Shown here: piece after piece, positions 11,849 to 22,725 of the stretch
Layout of the letters: every line of letters starts with the position of its first letter
How positions within the stretch are numbered: the first letter of the stretch is position 1
Origin: Isochrysis galbana
Taxonomy: Eukaryota > Haptophyta > Isochrysidales > Isochrysidaceae
Length of the DNA: 64,000 nucleotides
Direction of reading: 5' to 3'
Assembly (NCBI GenBank): GCA_018136815.1
Contig: CM030938.1
Span: 2,459,028-2,523,027, forward strand
Made by a program: the position numbers and the translations under genes
The notes under the pieces: generated by a model
The model's input: only the letters and a program-made list of their open reading frames with translations
Database searches by the model: none
What the model was told of the DNA's origin: nothing

Positions 11849-12765
11849 TAATAAAACAACTGAGCGTTAGTACCACTACTCCCACTAGCCCGGTACTATC
11901 ACGACACCCCTCAGCGCACTTGCCCGCACGCCTTGAAGTGATGGCACAGACACATACACATATGCATCCCTTCAAATCTCCCCCCTCGCACACCCCCGGC
12001 TCCCATTATAACTCCCCACAAGTTACAATGAGGGAAAACCCATTGAGGCGGACCGGTCGACGCCGGCCGACTCTCCGGGGAAAAACACCGGGGGGGGGGG
12101 GGGGACCTCTCGTCGAGAAGCAGAACGGCCCTTACAGCTCGCGCCGCGAGCAGTCCTCGAAGAAATAAATGACTGCGCCCCCCGATACCTGCCACAAGGA
12201 CGTCTTGAGCCACTCCCTTCCTCTCTTCCTCCTGTCGCCAGCCGCCCCCCTTCGCCCGTTTGCTAACGCAAACGGGGCCCGTTTCTTACCGCACTCCATC
12301 GGGGGGGTGCAAAACCCCCCCTCTCCCTCTCTCCATTCTCCTCCACCCCTCTCCCTGCGGCGCGTCGCCATGCGGCGCGCCACGGCCTGCTCTCAGAGGG
12401 CCTTTGGGGGCTCCCAGAGGGCCAGCAAGGGCAGCTCAGGGGGCAGTGGAGGCTGGGGCTCAGCCCCTGGCCCCCCCTGCCTCTCCCACGCTTGCCACGC
12501 TGGCCATTGGGGCCTCCCTGCGGCCTCTGTATGCCTGGCGACCAGGGGAGGGGGGGGAGTCAGCTCGAGGGCAGGCCCAGTATGGGCGTGGGAGTGCGAG
12601 TCGCGGCCCGCGCCCACGAAGGGTCTGGGCCAGGATGATGATTGCCCAGCCCCTGCCAGAGGGCAGGGGCTGAGGTTGAATGTACGGGCCCACCCCGGGG
12701 GGTGTCCGCGATGGAGAGAGGGGGGCGCGAGGCCCCCATTGACCCCCACTTATAAAAGTAGGTTC
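11849..12765 (-). mobile_element. HPR retroposon copy 3, with target duplication
   Basis: The element is 917 bases long and flanked by an exact 17-base direct repeat GGGGCCGAGACATATAA (11832-11848 and 12766-12782). On the minus strand it opens with a short hairpin (stem ACTT/AAGT plus GG/CC) and GGGGTCAATGGGGGC. It continues through GC-rich arms and the GAGGCTGGGG box, and ends with CGCTCAGTTGTTTTATTA. The long target duplication and simple tail indicate target-primed reverse transcription. It has no long coding frame, so it is non-autonomous. Confidence 0.75.
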
Positions 12766-12782
12766 GGGGCCGAGACATATAA

Positions 12783-13978
12783 GCCAGACTGGCTTAACCA
12801 CCAAAAAAAATCAGGCGACAACAACCGAAGCCGGCCAGGAAACTAATCGCCCGGCACCACTTTAACACGCCCACCTTGACGCAACCGACGGCAAACATGA
12901 TCCGACAAAAAGGTCCATGCGAGAACTGACTAGGGCCAGGCAAGAGTTGCTCGTTGCTCGCTCAGACCCCCAAAGTTGCTCGTAAAAGTTGCTCGCTCGG
13001 AGTTGCTCGGAAATGGAGCTTCGCCGTGTGGCCGCACGACGAAGGACCTGGAAATAAGAGCCTAGAAATCGCATCATCTAGGATGAATGCGACAAAGGGG
13101 GGAACGGATCACCGGCGGGGGGCGCGGGCCACCGGACCATATCTAAGCCCTTTACCCCTATCCCCCTAGTAGTGCACGGGGGGAGTCGCCTGATGGCGAG
13201 GGGGGAAAGGGCCGGGGGAGTGGGGGTGGGTGTAGAAAGTTTTGCTGCGTGAGTAGAAAGTAGAGAGTCCACGGCCGCGTGTGCGGTGTGCGGTGAGACT
13301 ATGTCGCATCCGCGATCGACTTCCGACCTTAGGCGTCTTCGAGCCCAGTCGTTCTTGTTGCCGCGGAGTTTTACTCGTAACTTGTAGAACTCTTCACTCG
13401 TAACTCGCCCCTCGCTCCTTGCCGTTGCGCCCCTTTGTGGCCTGTCTCGCTCCTGTTTCGCTCCTTTGCACCTTGGGCCTTGCTCTGCCTTTGGTCCCTC
13501 CTTGCTGTCGTTCCCCCGCGCTCGTTCTCGCTCTCGTCGTAGGTGTTCGTCGTTGCGGACCTTTCCCCCGCGCGAAGCCTACCCTCTCTCCCCTTCCGGT
13601 TTACGCTCGTAGATTCCCTCCTTACTTTCTATCTACTCGTTCGCGGTAACCGCCGTTCGCCGTCGGCTCTTCCGTCGCATCATCGCTCTCTTGTCGGCTT
13701 TCTCTTCCTTGTTTCCTTCCTTCTGTGTCTTCCCCGCCCAAGTGGAGAAAGATACGTTAGTGTGGAGGAATGTTGGGTGAGAGTCAAGTGTGCGTGTCTC
13801 GGATTGTTGTCGGACTCATCGGATTGGTACCCTGTCGGCCTCTGTCGCCCTCGTCCCTCGTCCCAGTCGCTCCTCGCTCCCTCGTTCTCGCTCTCGCTCT
13901 CGCTCAGTCGTAACCAGCAATCTTACAACACCAACCAAATCCACTCACTCACTCACCCACTCACCCTCGCTATCCGCT
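12783..13978. other. Repeat-rich spacer
   Basis: It contains five copies of GTTGCTCG at about 12948-13010, a shared module at 13097-13302 listed separately, and a pyrimidine-rich stretch from 13400 to 13960. No gene is supported. Confidence 0.5.
13097..13302 (+). repeat. 200-base module shared with 41014-41205
   Basis: By eye it is over 90% identical to 41014-41205, including CCACCGGACCATATCTAAGC, TAGTAGTGCACGGGGGGAGT and GTCCACGGCCGCGTGTGCGG. The other copy lies just before the tail of HPR copy 5; this one lacks a tail and is followed by unrelated sequence. Confidence 0.7.
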
Positions 13979-14158
13979 ATGTCCGCTCCGTCTTCGCGCT
14001 CGCCCTCGCCACTGCCCGCCATCCATCTTCCAACCATGGAAGATGGTCTGCCCGTCCCGCCCGCCAATGGCCAAAATGCCGTGCCTGCCGCCGCCTACCT
14101 TCCGTCCCGTTCGGTCCCTCCTGTTCCATCCATAACCTCCAATCCGTCAGACTATTAA
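13979..14158 (+). CDS. Short Pro/Ser-rich frame, doubtful
   Basis: A 59-residue frame starts after a long pyrimidine tract that could be a leader. It is rich in Pro and Ser with no recognised domain. It may be the cut 5' end of a gene, since a transposon-type end (CTGCTTGACCGCCCCA, 14224-14239) lies just downstream. It could equally be chance. Confidence 0.15.
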   Translation: MSAPSSRSPSPLPAIHLPTMEDGLPVPPANGQNAVPAAAYLPSRSVPPVPSITSNPSDY

Positions 14159-14223
14159 GAAATTTATCTTTATCAATCTTGACTTGGTCAATGTTCACCC
14201 TTAGAAGTTAAAATTCAAAATAG

Positions 14224-14239
14224 CTGCTTGACCGCCCCA
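14224..14239. repeat. GACCGCCC-type transposon end (solo)
   Basis: CTGCTTGACCGCCCCA differs at two positions from the right terminal repeat of the element at 35349-37997. No matching left end was found. Confidence 0.4.
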
Positions 14240-14986
14240 ATAACTAATAACTGGGTTTTCACCCCAATGACCAATGAGCTTGTGGCTTGTGGGGAGCTTC
14301 TAACTTCTAACGGGAGCCGGAGGCCTGCGATGGGGGAGCATAATCAGGTGCTTACTTCCGTCTGTGCCTTGGGATTGAGTGCGGTCGTGTGCGTCATGGC
14401 TGGGCGTGTTGGTGCAAGGCTAGTGAGAGTAGAGGCGCTAACGCTCAACAATATCATTAGTAGTAGTATTGTCGAGTACTTTAGTTAGAGGGACACGAAA
14501 GTAGACTCTTGAGCCAAGAGCGAACGCCCCCCCCCCCCCCCCCCCCCCCCGGCACTCCCCCCCGCCCCCCGCGCGCCCCGGCCCGCCAGCCCCCTCCCTC
14601 CCCGCCCCGCGCCCCCCTCGCAGGCGCTCCGCTCCGATTCTCTTCCCCCGCGCGTAATTTTGACCGTGAAAGATCACCCCGTGCTGTTCGCTCGGCTTCC
14701 CTCGCGGCTGTCCCCCATTGCCCATTGCACCTCGACCTCCGCTGCACCTCACGCCCCGGCCCCCCCTTCTCCCCCCCCCCCCGCGCTACTCGCTCCCTCC
14801 CAAGGTGTGTGGCCTTCCCCTTCTGCCTGGTCCTCGTATTCGGTGTGCAGACACGGAGCGCCGTGGTGAGCCGAGTAGTGGCGAGTTACTCGGCCGCTAG
14901 GACTCGGCCATTTGCTGCTGATGAGCTTTGCTACTCGCGATCAGCCTCGCTGACCGCTCTTTCCATCCTGTGCCTATGCCGCAGCC

Positions 14987-15346
14987 ATGATGTTCACCGT
15001 CGTCGCCTCTCTCCTTGCTGGCTCCAATGCCTTCACCATTGGTGCCCCTGCGACTGCGCCGATGGTCAAGTCGGCTGGCGTCTCGATGATGACACCGGAG
15101 GTTGTCCCCGCCGTCACCCAGGTGCTCGCGTCCTCCGATGAGGTGCTTGCTGTCAGCGGTGCCACAGTCGGCCTTGCTGGCCTCGGCCTCATTGGCGGCT
15201 CGGTCGTCCTTGGTCCGGCGCTCGCAGCTGCAGGTGGCTCGCAGAACAAGGGTAAGGGTGTCGCGATGGGCGTTGTCGGTGGCGTTGTTGGCGGCGCCAT
15301 TGGCCTGGCGGGTGGCGCTGTTGTCTCCCTTGCTGGCACCATGTAA
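14987..15346 (+). CDS. Small plastid-targeted membrane protein
   Basis: A 119-residue frame starting ATGATG. The first 16 residues form a signal peptide (MMFTVVASLLAGSNA) followed by Phe. This matches the 'A-F' cleavage motif known for bipartite plastid targeting in red-lineage complex plastids. A short transit-like stretch follows, then two Gly/Ala-rich hydrophobic segments (AVSGATVGLAGLGLIGGSVV and GVVGGVVGGAIGLAGGAVVS) separated by a basic linker, probably two membrane helices with Gly-zipper packing. Family and function are not recognised. Codon use is regular and the targeting signal is convincing. Confidence 0.7.
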   Translation: MMFTVVASLLAGSNAFTIGAPATAPMVKSAGVSMMTPEVVPAVTQVLASSDEVLAVSGATVGLAGLGLIGGSVVLGPALAAAGGSQNKGKGVAMGVVGGVVGGAIGLAGGAVVSLAGTM

Positions 15347-16524
15347 TGCCGTGATGCAACGGCATGCCTAGTTCGTGTGGTGTGCTAGCTCCCATCTGGT
15401 TCGACAGCAGGGTGGCGGCCTGGTACGTCTCATATATTGCTTGCTCATGCATCGTTTAGCGGCGGAATGATTGGCGATCCAGTGGCTGGGCCGTTGCCGT
15501 TGAGAGACGTGCGACGATAAAAGTGCCAAACGGCTGCGGCTGTGTGACATTGCACATTACACATTACCATTACCAGCACGCATTTCCCCATTTTGCGTTC
15601 AGCGTTATCTACACCTACTGCTCAACCCACAAACTTAATGTGACAGACTACTCTGGCGATGAAGAAGGCTGTGACAACGAGTGCATGGCGCCATGTGCAT
15701 CGTAAGTAAAAGTGAGCATAAGCATATAAGCATGTCGATTCTGGTTCGTGCGGAACATTTGAGCTAATGCTAATAGCCCATAGCCCGGTCACTCACTCTT
15801 TTTAACCACTATACTCGACATGTCTTGGGCGCCCAGGCACGAAGCGTTCCCCAGCCCCCCGCCCCCCCCCCGAATAAGTTTGTACTTAGTACTTAGTTCT
15901 TAGTTCGCCCACGGGGCACGAGCCACGAGCCCACCCCCCCCCCTCTCTCCGCTCTCCGATCTCCAGTCTCCAGCTTTGGCTGGCCCGCACACTGGTAGGA
16001 GGCGCGCTCGGCAGCCTGCGCGCATAGCTGTGGCTGGCTGAGGCGCGCTGCACCGGGGACGCGTCGATTAGCGGCCCGACGCTCGCCCGCGCTCGAGTCG
16101 GACGTCGGCCCTCCGCGACAGACAGCCGTGAATTCTAGATTCTGGCCTGTTTCCTGTTTGCGCGTCTTCTTGTAATTGTTACGCATCGTTGTGGGGGCTA
16201 CGGTGGGGGGGCCGAGGCCCAAATGACACCGGGCCAGGGGTCCTGGTGCATGCGCGCGAGCGCAAGTGCGCACTCCGCCTCGAGCCTCGAGCTCCGGTGC
16301 ACTGTCCATTGGACGGAGGAGGGACATGGGCGCGAGAGGAGATAGGCGAGCAGAAGAGAAGGGGGGGCGCGGGGTACGGCGGGGATGGGAAGAAGACAGG
16401 GGGCAGGGGCGGCGGCGGGGTACGGGGGGGAGGGGGGGGGAGAGGAGTGCGTGGGGAAGAAGAGAATGGGTACAACGGCGGGGGGGGGGGGGGGGCGGAA
16501 GGGGAAGGGGGGCGCGGGGAAGGG
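15347..16524. other. Gene-free region with an HPR head and G/C runs
   Basis: Positions 15777-15815 are the inverted partner of 8668-8708. Positions 15876-15940 are an HPR head (separate entry). From 16200 to 16540 the plus strand is almost pure G/A with runs of 8-13 G. The open frames through it are composition artefacts. Confidence 0.5.
15876..15940 (+). repeat. HPR head fragment (copy 8)
   Basis: AATAAGTTTGTACTTAGT followed by two more ACTTAGT/TCTTAGT units, then TCGCCCACGGGGCACGAG. This is the subtype-B head also seen in copies 4 and 5, here with the hairpin arm repeated. The rest of the copy is unclear. Confidence 0.45.
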
Positions 16525-16622
16525 GGGGAAGGGGGGGGGTGTATTGTCCTTTAATTTTTTATATATACATTTCATGGGGGCATTTGTCAAAGAAATAACC
16601 AAACCTGAGGTTGCAGCCTCTT
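16525..16622 (+). repeat. G-run-capped repeat, outlying copy
   Basis: A G tract is followed by GGGGGCATTTGTC and ACCTGAGGTTGCAGCCTC. It matches the four tandem copies at 25441-26110 and the inverted copy at 40352-40450. Confidence 0.65.
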
Positions 16623-16702
16623 AAAGTTAAAGATAGTTGAATGATAATTATGGATAGCATTAGCATTAGGCACGATGTGAAGATATGCGGCTAAAAAGTT
16701 CC

Positions 16703-19700
16703 GTCCTACATTATAGGACCGCGTCCTACGAAAATGATGGCGTCGTAGGACCCTGGGATTCCCCCTCGCAATGGCCCCCCTCGCGGGCCACCGGCGGGTG
16801 CACCTCCCACCAAAGTGGTGCGCGACGGCCCCCCACCCTCCCCCCTGCCAGCCCCTGGCCGCTCAGGTCTGGTGCCCGCCTTTGGGTCCCGCCAGATCTC
16901 ACCCAAACTGGGCCCTCTGAAAGGTTGCCCGCCATTGCTCCCGACCCCCCCCGCGCGGAGGGCCCGTCGGACTGTCGGCCGATGTCTGACACGCTTGCCA
17001 GACCACCTCCCACCTTGACCCATGGCGCGGGCCTGCACATGCTCTCAGGTACCAACTTTTTGACGACCTCAGCCTCTCACACTCACGACCGACCGACGAG
17101 CATGCCGACACAGGTGACAGCGAGCGCGACGCGCTCGCACGGCCGCCACATCTCTGTCACACCCAACAGATCATGCACATCAGCGTCATCGCCGCACGCG
17201 AGCCACAAAAAGCTGACACACACACACCCATGACCCACTCAGACATTCGATGAAATCGTGAAGATCCTGAAGAGCCTCCGCTCCGTGAAGAACGTGGTGG
17301 TGCGCGTCAAGGCCGAGGCGTTTGGCATGCAATGGGCATCACAGCACTCCACCCAGCCCAAGTACACCGGCGTACTCGAGAAGTGGCAAGATGATGAGAA
17401 GAACAAAATGCTCGTGCTCTGGGAAGGATCGGGGCGGCGCCAGACGACCGAGATCGAGTCGCTCCGAACCGACGCGCAGGGCAACGACCTCGAACTCGAG
17501 CTCCTACCTTATGAAGATGGACGTCCTACTCCAGTTCTCCAAGCTCCTCGCCCTCCTCGACGCTCAGCGAACTCCAAGAACTCCAGCGACTCGAACGGCG
17601 ACTCGAACGGCGTCGGCACCGAGACAGACGAGGATGATTCGGACGAGGACGACGAGCCTGAGCCCGTCCTCGACAAGGTCACGTGCGGCACAATGCAGTG
17701 GACGAGACGTGCGAGCGACTACGTCAAGAAGGATCGACGCCAAGCTCCTCGCGCCAAGCCAACGCTGAACAAGGGGGACGTGAGCCTCGACACCATCGAC
17801 AAGTTGTGGACGTTCCTCTTCCCCCCCGGCTTGCTCTCCGAGATCGCCATCCGCACGAACACGCGCCTACAAGGGCTACAGATGGAGGACAAGTTGACCA
17901 CCGAGGGCGAGATCTTGCAGTGGATCGGCTACTCGATCGCCGTCTCCATTCACTCTGGCATCTCGCTCGACAAGATGTGGTCGGTGATGCCGCAGCGGGA
18001 GTCGCTCCTTCCTCCGCCGATGCTAGGGCGGCATGGCATGACTTTCAAACGATTTTGTCGACTGCGCACGGCGATGGCCTTCGGCGCCGAGGACGAGCTC
18101 TCACTCTCCGCCGACCCTTGGGCGTTCGTGCGACCCCTCGTCGATAAGTTCAACGCGCAGATGGAGGCGGCGTTCAACCCCGGGTGGCTCCTCAGCGTCG
18201 ACGAGTCGATGTCCGCCTGGAGGGGCCGAGAAGGTGTAGGCGACCCGAAGAAGTGCCCGAAGATCAGCTGGGTCCCTCGAAAGCCCGAGCCGCTCGGGGT
18301 CGAGATGAAGACTGCGGCCGACGCGCTCTCGAGCATGATGATTCGCCTCGAGATATGCGAGGGAAAGGAGCGGCACAAGCACCAGGAGTGGCACGACGAG
18401 CACGGCCACACCACGGCGACGACACTGCGCTTGTGCAAGCCCTGGTTCGGCAGCGGCCGCGTCGTTTTCGGCGACTCGTGGTTCGCCAGTGTAAAGACGG
18501 CCCGCGAATTTTTGCGCAACGGCCTCGAGTTCTGCGGCGACGTCAAGACCAACCACAAGCTCTTTTGTCACGAGGCGCTGAAGCTAGCCACGGGCAAGGA
18601 TGACGGCAACACCGCGCTCTACACCAGCAAGATCGAGGTGGGCGGCGAGGAAGTCGAGCTCATCGGTCTCGGCCAGCGCCGAGGCGAAGCCGTCCATTGC
18701 TTCATCTCCACGTGCGGCACGACGCTCGAGGGCAAACCCATCACCTACTCCGATATGATCGTGGACGCGTTCGATGCGGATGGCAACGAGGAGACCCTCG
18801 GCGTCAGCGACGCCAAGATGAACCACGGGAAGCGCCGATGCCCACGCCTCCTCAACGACATCACTCTCGCCCAGCCGGCCACCGACCGCCACAACCGCTA
18901 CCGGCAGTTCATCCTTGCCATCGAGAAGCGCATCTTGACGAATCAGTTTAAGACGCGCTTCTTCTCCACGATCATCGGCATCATGGCGACGAACGCCTAC
19001 TTCGGCGAGCGCTACTTCAACCAGCCCGGCGCCGCCTTCAAGGAAGAGATGGGCAAGCTGGCCTACCGCCTCATGCACAACCCGCTCCTCCTCGCCTCTC
19101 CCGGCTCGTCGCCGTCGCCGCGGTCTACGCCCGCATCTTCTCGCGCGTCTTCTCCGCCGTTGGGCTCTGCTGACGGTAAGTGCCATCCGCTGACCAAGCT
19201 CGCTCACATCGCGGACTACAAAGGGGGCAAGCAACAGAAGTGCCAGATGTGCAACAAGAAGACAATCTGGTGCTGCTCGGACTGCTCCGATGTTGCGCAT
19301 GGCGTCGTCCCGCTTTGTCCGCCCATGACTAATTGCCGTGGCAAGATTGTGCGCTACCCTTGCCATGATCAGCACCGTCTGCGTCCTAACTGGTATCCGA
19401 GGGGCAAGCAAGCACGTAACTTTGGCGGGCCAAAGCGCCGCCGCACGGCAGCCGATATCGACGGCCAGGAGCCAGACGGCGCATGCTCTGGTGATGAGAT
19501 GGAGTGCGAGAGTTGTGAGTGAGTTAGTGTTCTACGTGCATGTGTCCAATGTGTCCTGACCTGTGTCGAACCGTGGGGTCTAAGGCAAGCAGTATGAGTT
19601 TAATGAACGTCTAGTGTTGGTCACATGGCTTATCTGCCGTCTAGATGGTCGCAGGGGGTCGTGCGGCCAAGGGGCTGTCAGAACTATGACCATTGGTGAG

Positions 19701-20569
19701 GATAATGTGGCTCTACATAGCGAGAAATGACGAAAAACAAAATAAAAATAAAACAATTTCTACGAGTAAAACATTTTTATGTAAGACTCCCCCAGTTGTT
19801 ACTAGGGTTTACGCGAGAGGACCGAAGGCCTGTGCGGCGCCGCCATGGCATCGTGCAGCCCCCCTCCCCCCGTCACTCCCAGTGCTGTCGTGGGCGCCCT
19901 GGTTGGAGAAACTTCCAACCATGGGAGTTGTGGCCGGGGCCTGCATGGGAGCCCCCATTGCAGCCATAATCCCGAGGTGCGGGCGCGAATTCGCGGCCCC
20001 AGGCCCGATTTCACCCCCGCGCACGGCCGATGGCTGGGCTCACGCGGCACGCTCCCGGCTGTGGGCGGCGCGGCTCGCGTCCATACTTCACCAATCCCAT
20101 CCCTCCGATGGCCTGGGGGTATGAGGGCATCGGCCAGGCGCGAAAGGGGCGGTCCGCGCGCGCACATCTGGCCGGGGGGGCCATGAATGCCAGATCCCTT
20201 TGGGCGCGCACGAGCGCCAGAGCGGCTGGTCGTTTGTAGGACTGGGGGGCGATTTGGGCGTCGAATCACCCCGCAATTTTTGCCTCCGTCGGTCCGCACG
20301 GGCAATCCTGCTAGGCCATGCAAGGGGCGCGGGCTCTGGGGTCCGGGTTTGCGTTCCACTCGTGGTATCCATTCGTAGGACGAAAAACGCTCGTTGAGCA
20401 GTAGATTCGTAAAAGTGTTTTAAAATACTATTTATCGAGCGAATTGTGACCTATGCTGCAAATGCCCCATCACAAATATCATGATATGGCTGGAACCCGA
20501 AGGTGGGCTCAAAAGTAGGCGAATATACCCCCTTTCTGAAGTACTGAAGTGCGTCCTACATTATAGGAC
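16703..20569 (+). mobile_element. piggyBac-type DNA transposon
   Basis: A full-length piggyBac gene lies inside. On both sides is the same near-palindrome GTCCTACATTATAGGAC (16703-16719 and 20553-20569). In each case a second GTCCTA follows within a few bases, and GTCCTACGAA-like motifs lie internally (16723, and on the minus strand near 20375). At 16723-16751 GTCCTACGA/TCGTAGGAC forms a further hairpin. These look like transposase-binding ends. I could not fix the exact termini or a TTAA duplication. Confidence 0.55.
17102..19522 (+). CDS. piggyBac transposase, apparently intact
   Basis: Exon 1 (17102-17113, MPTQ) and exon 2 (17243-19522) join in phase through a 129-base GT-AG intron and give about 763 residues; without the join there is no good ATG. 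After an acidic Ser/Asp-rich N-terminal part comes the DDE_Tnp_1_7 domain. The catalytic Asp residues sit in LLSVDESMSAW, VVFGDSWFAS and ATDRHNRYRQ. The C-terminus has the piggyBac cysteine-rich domain (CQMCNKK, WCCSDCSD, LCPP, then C and H). No internal stop is present. piggyBac enzymes excise and insert at TTAA without scars. A domesticated role is possible but the flanking repeats argue for a mobile copy. Confidence 0.88.
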
Positions 20570-20731
20570 CCGTCCTATAAAGCTAGGTACCTTTATCCGT
20601 ATGAAGATATGAAGGCCCTTATAGCGGATATGGATATGAATGTGGCCTGGGGCCTGGCTGGGGCCTGGGGCCTAGGCCTCTAGGCTGTGCCGATACGACA
20701 TGACGATGCTTGTGCTTGTGCCCTTATGTTA

Positions 20732-20747
20732 ATGTTTGACCGCCCTA
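20732..20747. repeat. GACCGCCCTA transposon end (solo)
   Basis: ATGTTTGACCGCCCTA matches the right end of the element at 35349-37997 in 14 of 16 bases. No partner left end was found nearby. Confidence 0.4.
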
Positions 20748-20850
20748 ATAAATGCTAATACCTCATGCTAGCGTTGCTAGTTGATAATCCCGACCACCCT
20801 CGACCCTCGCACCCTCGCACGCAACGCGCATTGTACCACTCTGTCACACA

Positions 20851-20997
20851 GAGACGGGTCACCGACGACCGACCAATGCAATGGCTCACTACACCGGTCC
20901 CGAACCGAACTGAGCCCGAGTTGCCAGAGACGGGTCACCGACCGACCAATGCAACGGCTCACTACACCGGTCCCGACCCGAACTGAGCCCGAGTTGC
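20851..20997 (+). repeat. Two-copy tandem repeat of about 72 bases
   Basis: Units 20851-20924 and 20927-20997 both start GAGACGGGTCACCGAC and end GAACTGAGCCCGAGTTGC. They differ by a 3-base insertion and a few substitutions. Confidence 0.8.
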
Positions 20998-21469
20998 GTT
21001 GTTCAGTGCACGCGGGGCCCGCCCCCCGGATGACAAGGGACTGAAGGGGGGGCGAGGAGAAAGTGTATGGGGACAGGGGACACGAGGGCGGTGTCATTAT
21101 AGTGGTAGGAGTACCGTATTACACCTAGGCGACAGCCCAGAATCCTCAGACATATTTTTAGGAGACCCTCTCTTCAAGTCTCATCGTGTCGACCATCAAT
21201 CAAACGCCATCGACACCCACCGAATCCACCTTCCGTCGGTAAGCCGTGATCCTCCCAGCGACTGTGCATACTCCGCTGGCCCAGAAGAATCGATAATACG
21301 CGGTGAAAGACACACCTCCCGCAAGCATGCCTCAGCACAGCTGTCTCCCCAAGCTCACGTCGTCAAACCAAGAGCTCCATGCAACCTGCCTAGTAGGAAT
21401 ACGAGCATTGCGCCATCCAGTGGAGCATGGATCAGGTGTAACGCGGTGGCCGGCTCAATGACCGTGTAT

Positions 21470-22725
21470 TTAAGCAAAGATATCCTGCAGCGACGCCCAC
21501 ACCGGCTTGCCAGTGACGAAGGTCTGGTGCACCATGCCTAATAAAGCAGGTCGGGGCGGCCCTGTCCTGAGCATGTTCTAATGTGATTTTCATGTGGAAG
21601 GGACATAACATGAGCATGGTGTCAGACACAAAGGCACATCGAGTTCCTCACCTGAGAATGCGAGCATAGCGAGCCGACCATTCTTCAGCTCAGCCATCTC
21701 GAGGCGCGCACGCGTGTTCTTGTTCTCACCAAACTTCAGGGGGTCGAAACCAAGGTTGCCAGGCTCGCGCTTTGGGTCTGCAAACATAGTGTCCATGGTC
21801 CACTTGTTGAGGTTCGAGTTGTACTCGATGACTGACATGAAGATAACGATCTATGCGTACAGAAATGAATGAGGTTTCAGCCATCAGCCCTCAGAAAACG
21901 CAGCAGATGCGTGATTCACAATGCTGATAAAGAGCCGGGATGCCACTTTGTCACCAACCTGCGCGAGCGCCTCGGGAGAGACAGAGGACACCGCCTCAAT
22001 GCCGTTGGGCGAATAGCCCGGGAAACCCGGCAGCTGGAAGAACTCCTGAAAGAAGTAGCCAGGCGCGGCCCTGCAGCACAAAAAACAATGGGTGAGGGTG
22101 GTGCGAGCCACGAGGTAACCTTGGCAGTCTGTCATCGAGAACATGTTCATTGTGCGTTAATCATATATAAACTGGGGCTAGGGCCCTCAGGGAGTAACGT
22201 ACAGCATGCAGATGCGGCCGTGCTTGAGCTCAGCCTCGCGCGCCCACTTCAAGTCGATGAACTCAGAGAGGTAGAGCGGGTCGAATCCAGTCTCAGCGCC
22301 CGCGAGCTTGCTCGACTGGCACGGCGGGGCAGTAAGGAAAGGCACAGCATTCGATGGCTTAGCAATAGCCATGTTCACTGCACTGCGCGACACCTGTACC
22401 AAATCCAGCAAGCGGGATCGGTGGGTCGGACAGCCCGATCGCAAAAGAATTCACGTGTGATGCTCGCGCAGGAATGTTGGCTCGCTGCCCTACACGCAGG
22501 ATGCGAATGTCTGACGAGCAGGCTCGAAGCGCAGAGAGCTGTATGTTCAGCTGCGTCCATGTGCTGTTGCCAGCTCGACGCGCTCAAATTGGCGCGGCTG
22601 TATCAGAACATATTCACGGATTGATTCCGGCACCGCTACCCCGAAACCTAACTAGGCGAGCTCGCCTGCACGGCCGGCATGGCGGCGGGGCTGTAGGAGA
22701 GCGAGGAGAGAGCGATTGAGAGCAT
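21470..22725 (-). CDS. Chlorophyll a/c light-harvesting protein (FCP/Lhcr-like), five exons
   Basis: Exons in transcript order: 22725-22666, 22393-22203, 22070-21959, 21850-21652 and 21537-21470. All phases agree and give about 208 residues ending SLQDIFA. The first conserved helix is ETGFDPL...[18 protein letters not shown] and the third is [12 protein letters not shown]...[19 protein letters not shown], then [13 protein letters not shown]. These are the chlorophyll-binding Glu/Arg motifs of the LHC superfamily. It should bind pigments in the thylakoid and feed a photosystem. Exon 1 ([20 protein letters not shown]) supplies a signal-peptide-like start. Its donor is either GC (after CAG) or GT six bases earlier; both keep the frame, so this exon is the least certain. 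Confidence 0.88.

Larger units (their letters stand above)
19523..21469. other. Gene-free region between piggyBac gene and LHC gene
   Basis: It holds the right part of the piggyBac element up to about 20569, a solo GACCGCCCTA end (20732-20747), a tandem duplication (20851-20997), and a LINE-type tail AGCCCAGAATCCTCAGACAT at about 21128-21160. Nothing else is recognised. Confidence 0.5.

Noticed and set aside
16180-16620. Gly/Arg-rich or Pro-rich proteins
   Set aside because: Frames on both strands reflect G runs only.
18584-19411. 275-residue minus-strand frame in the piggyBac gene
   Set aside because: Arg/Ala-rich shadow of the GC-rich coding strand; no homology and no independent signals.
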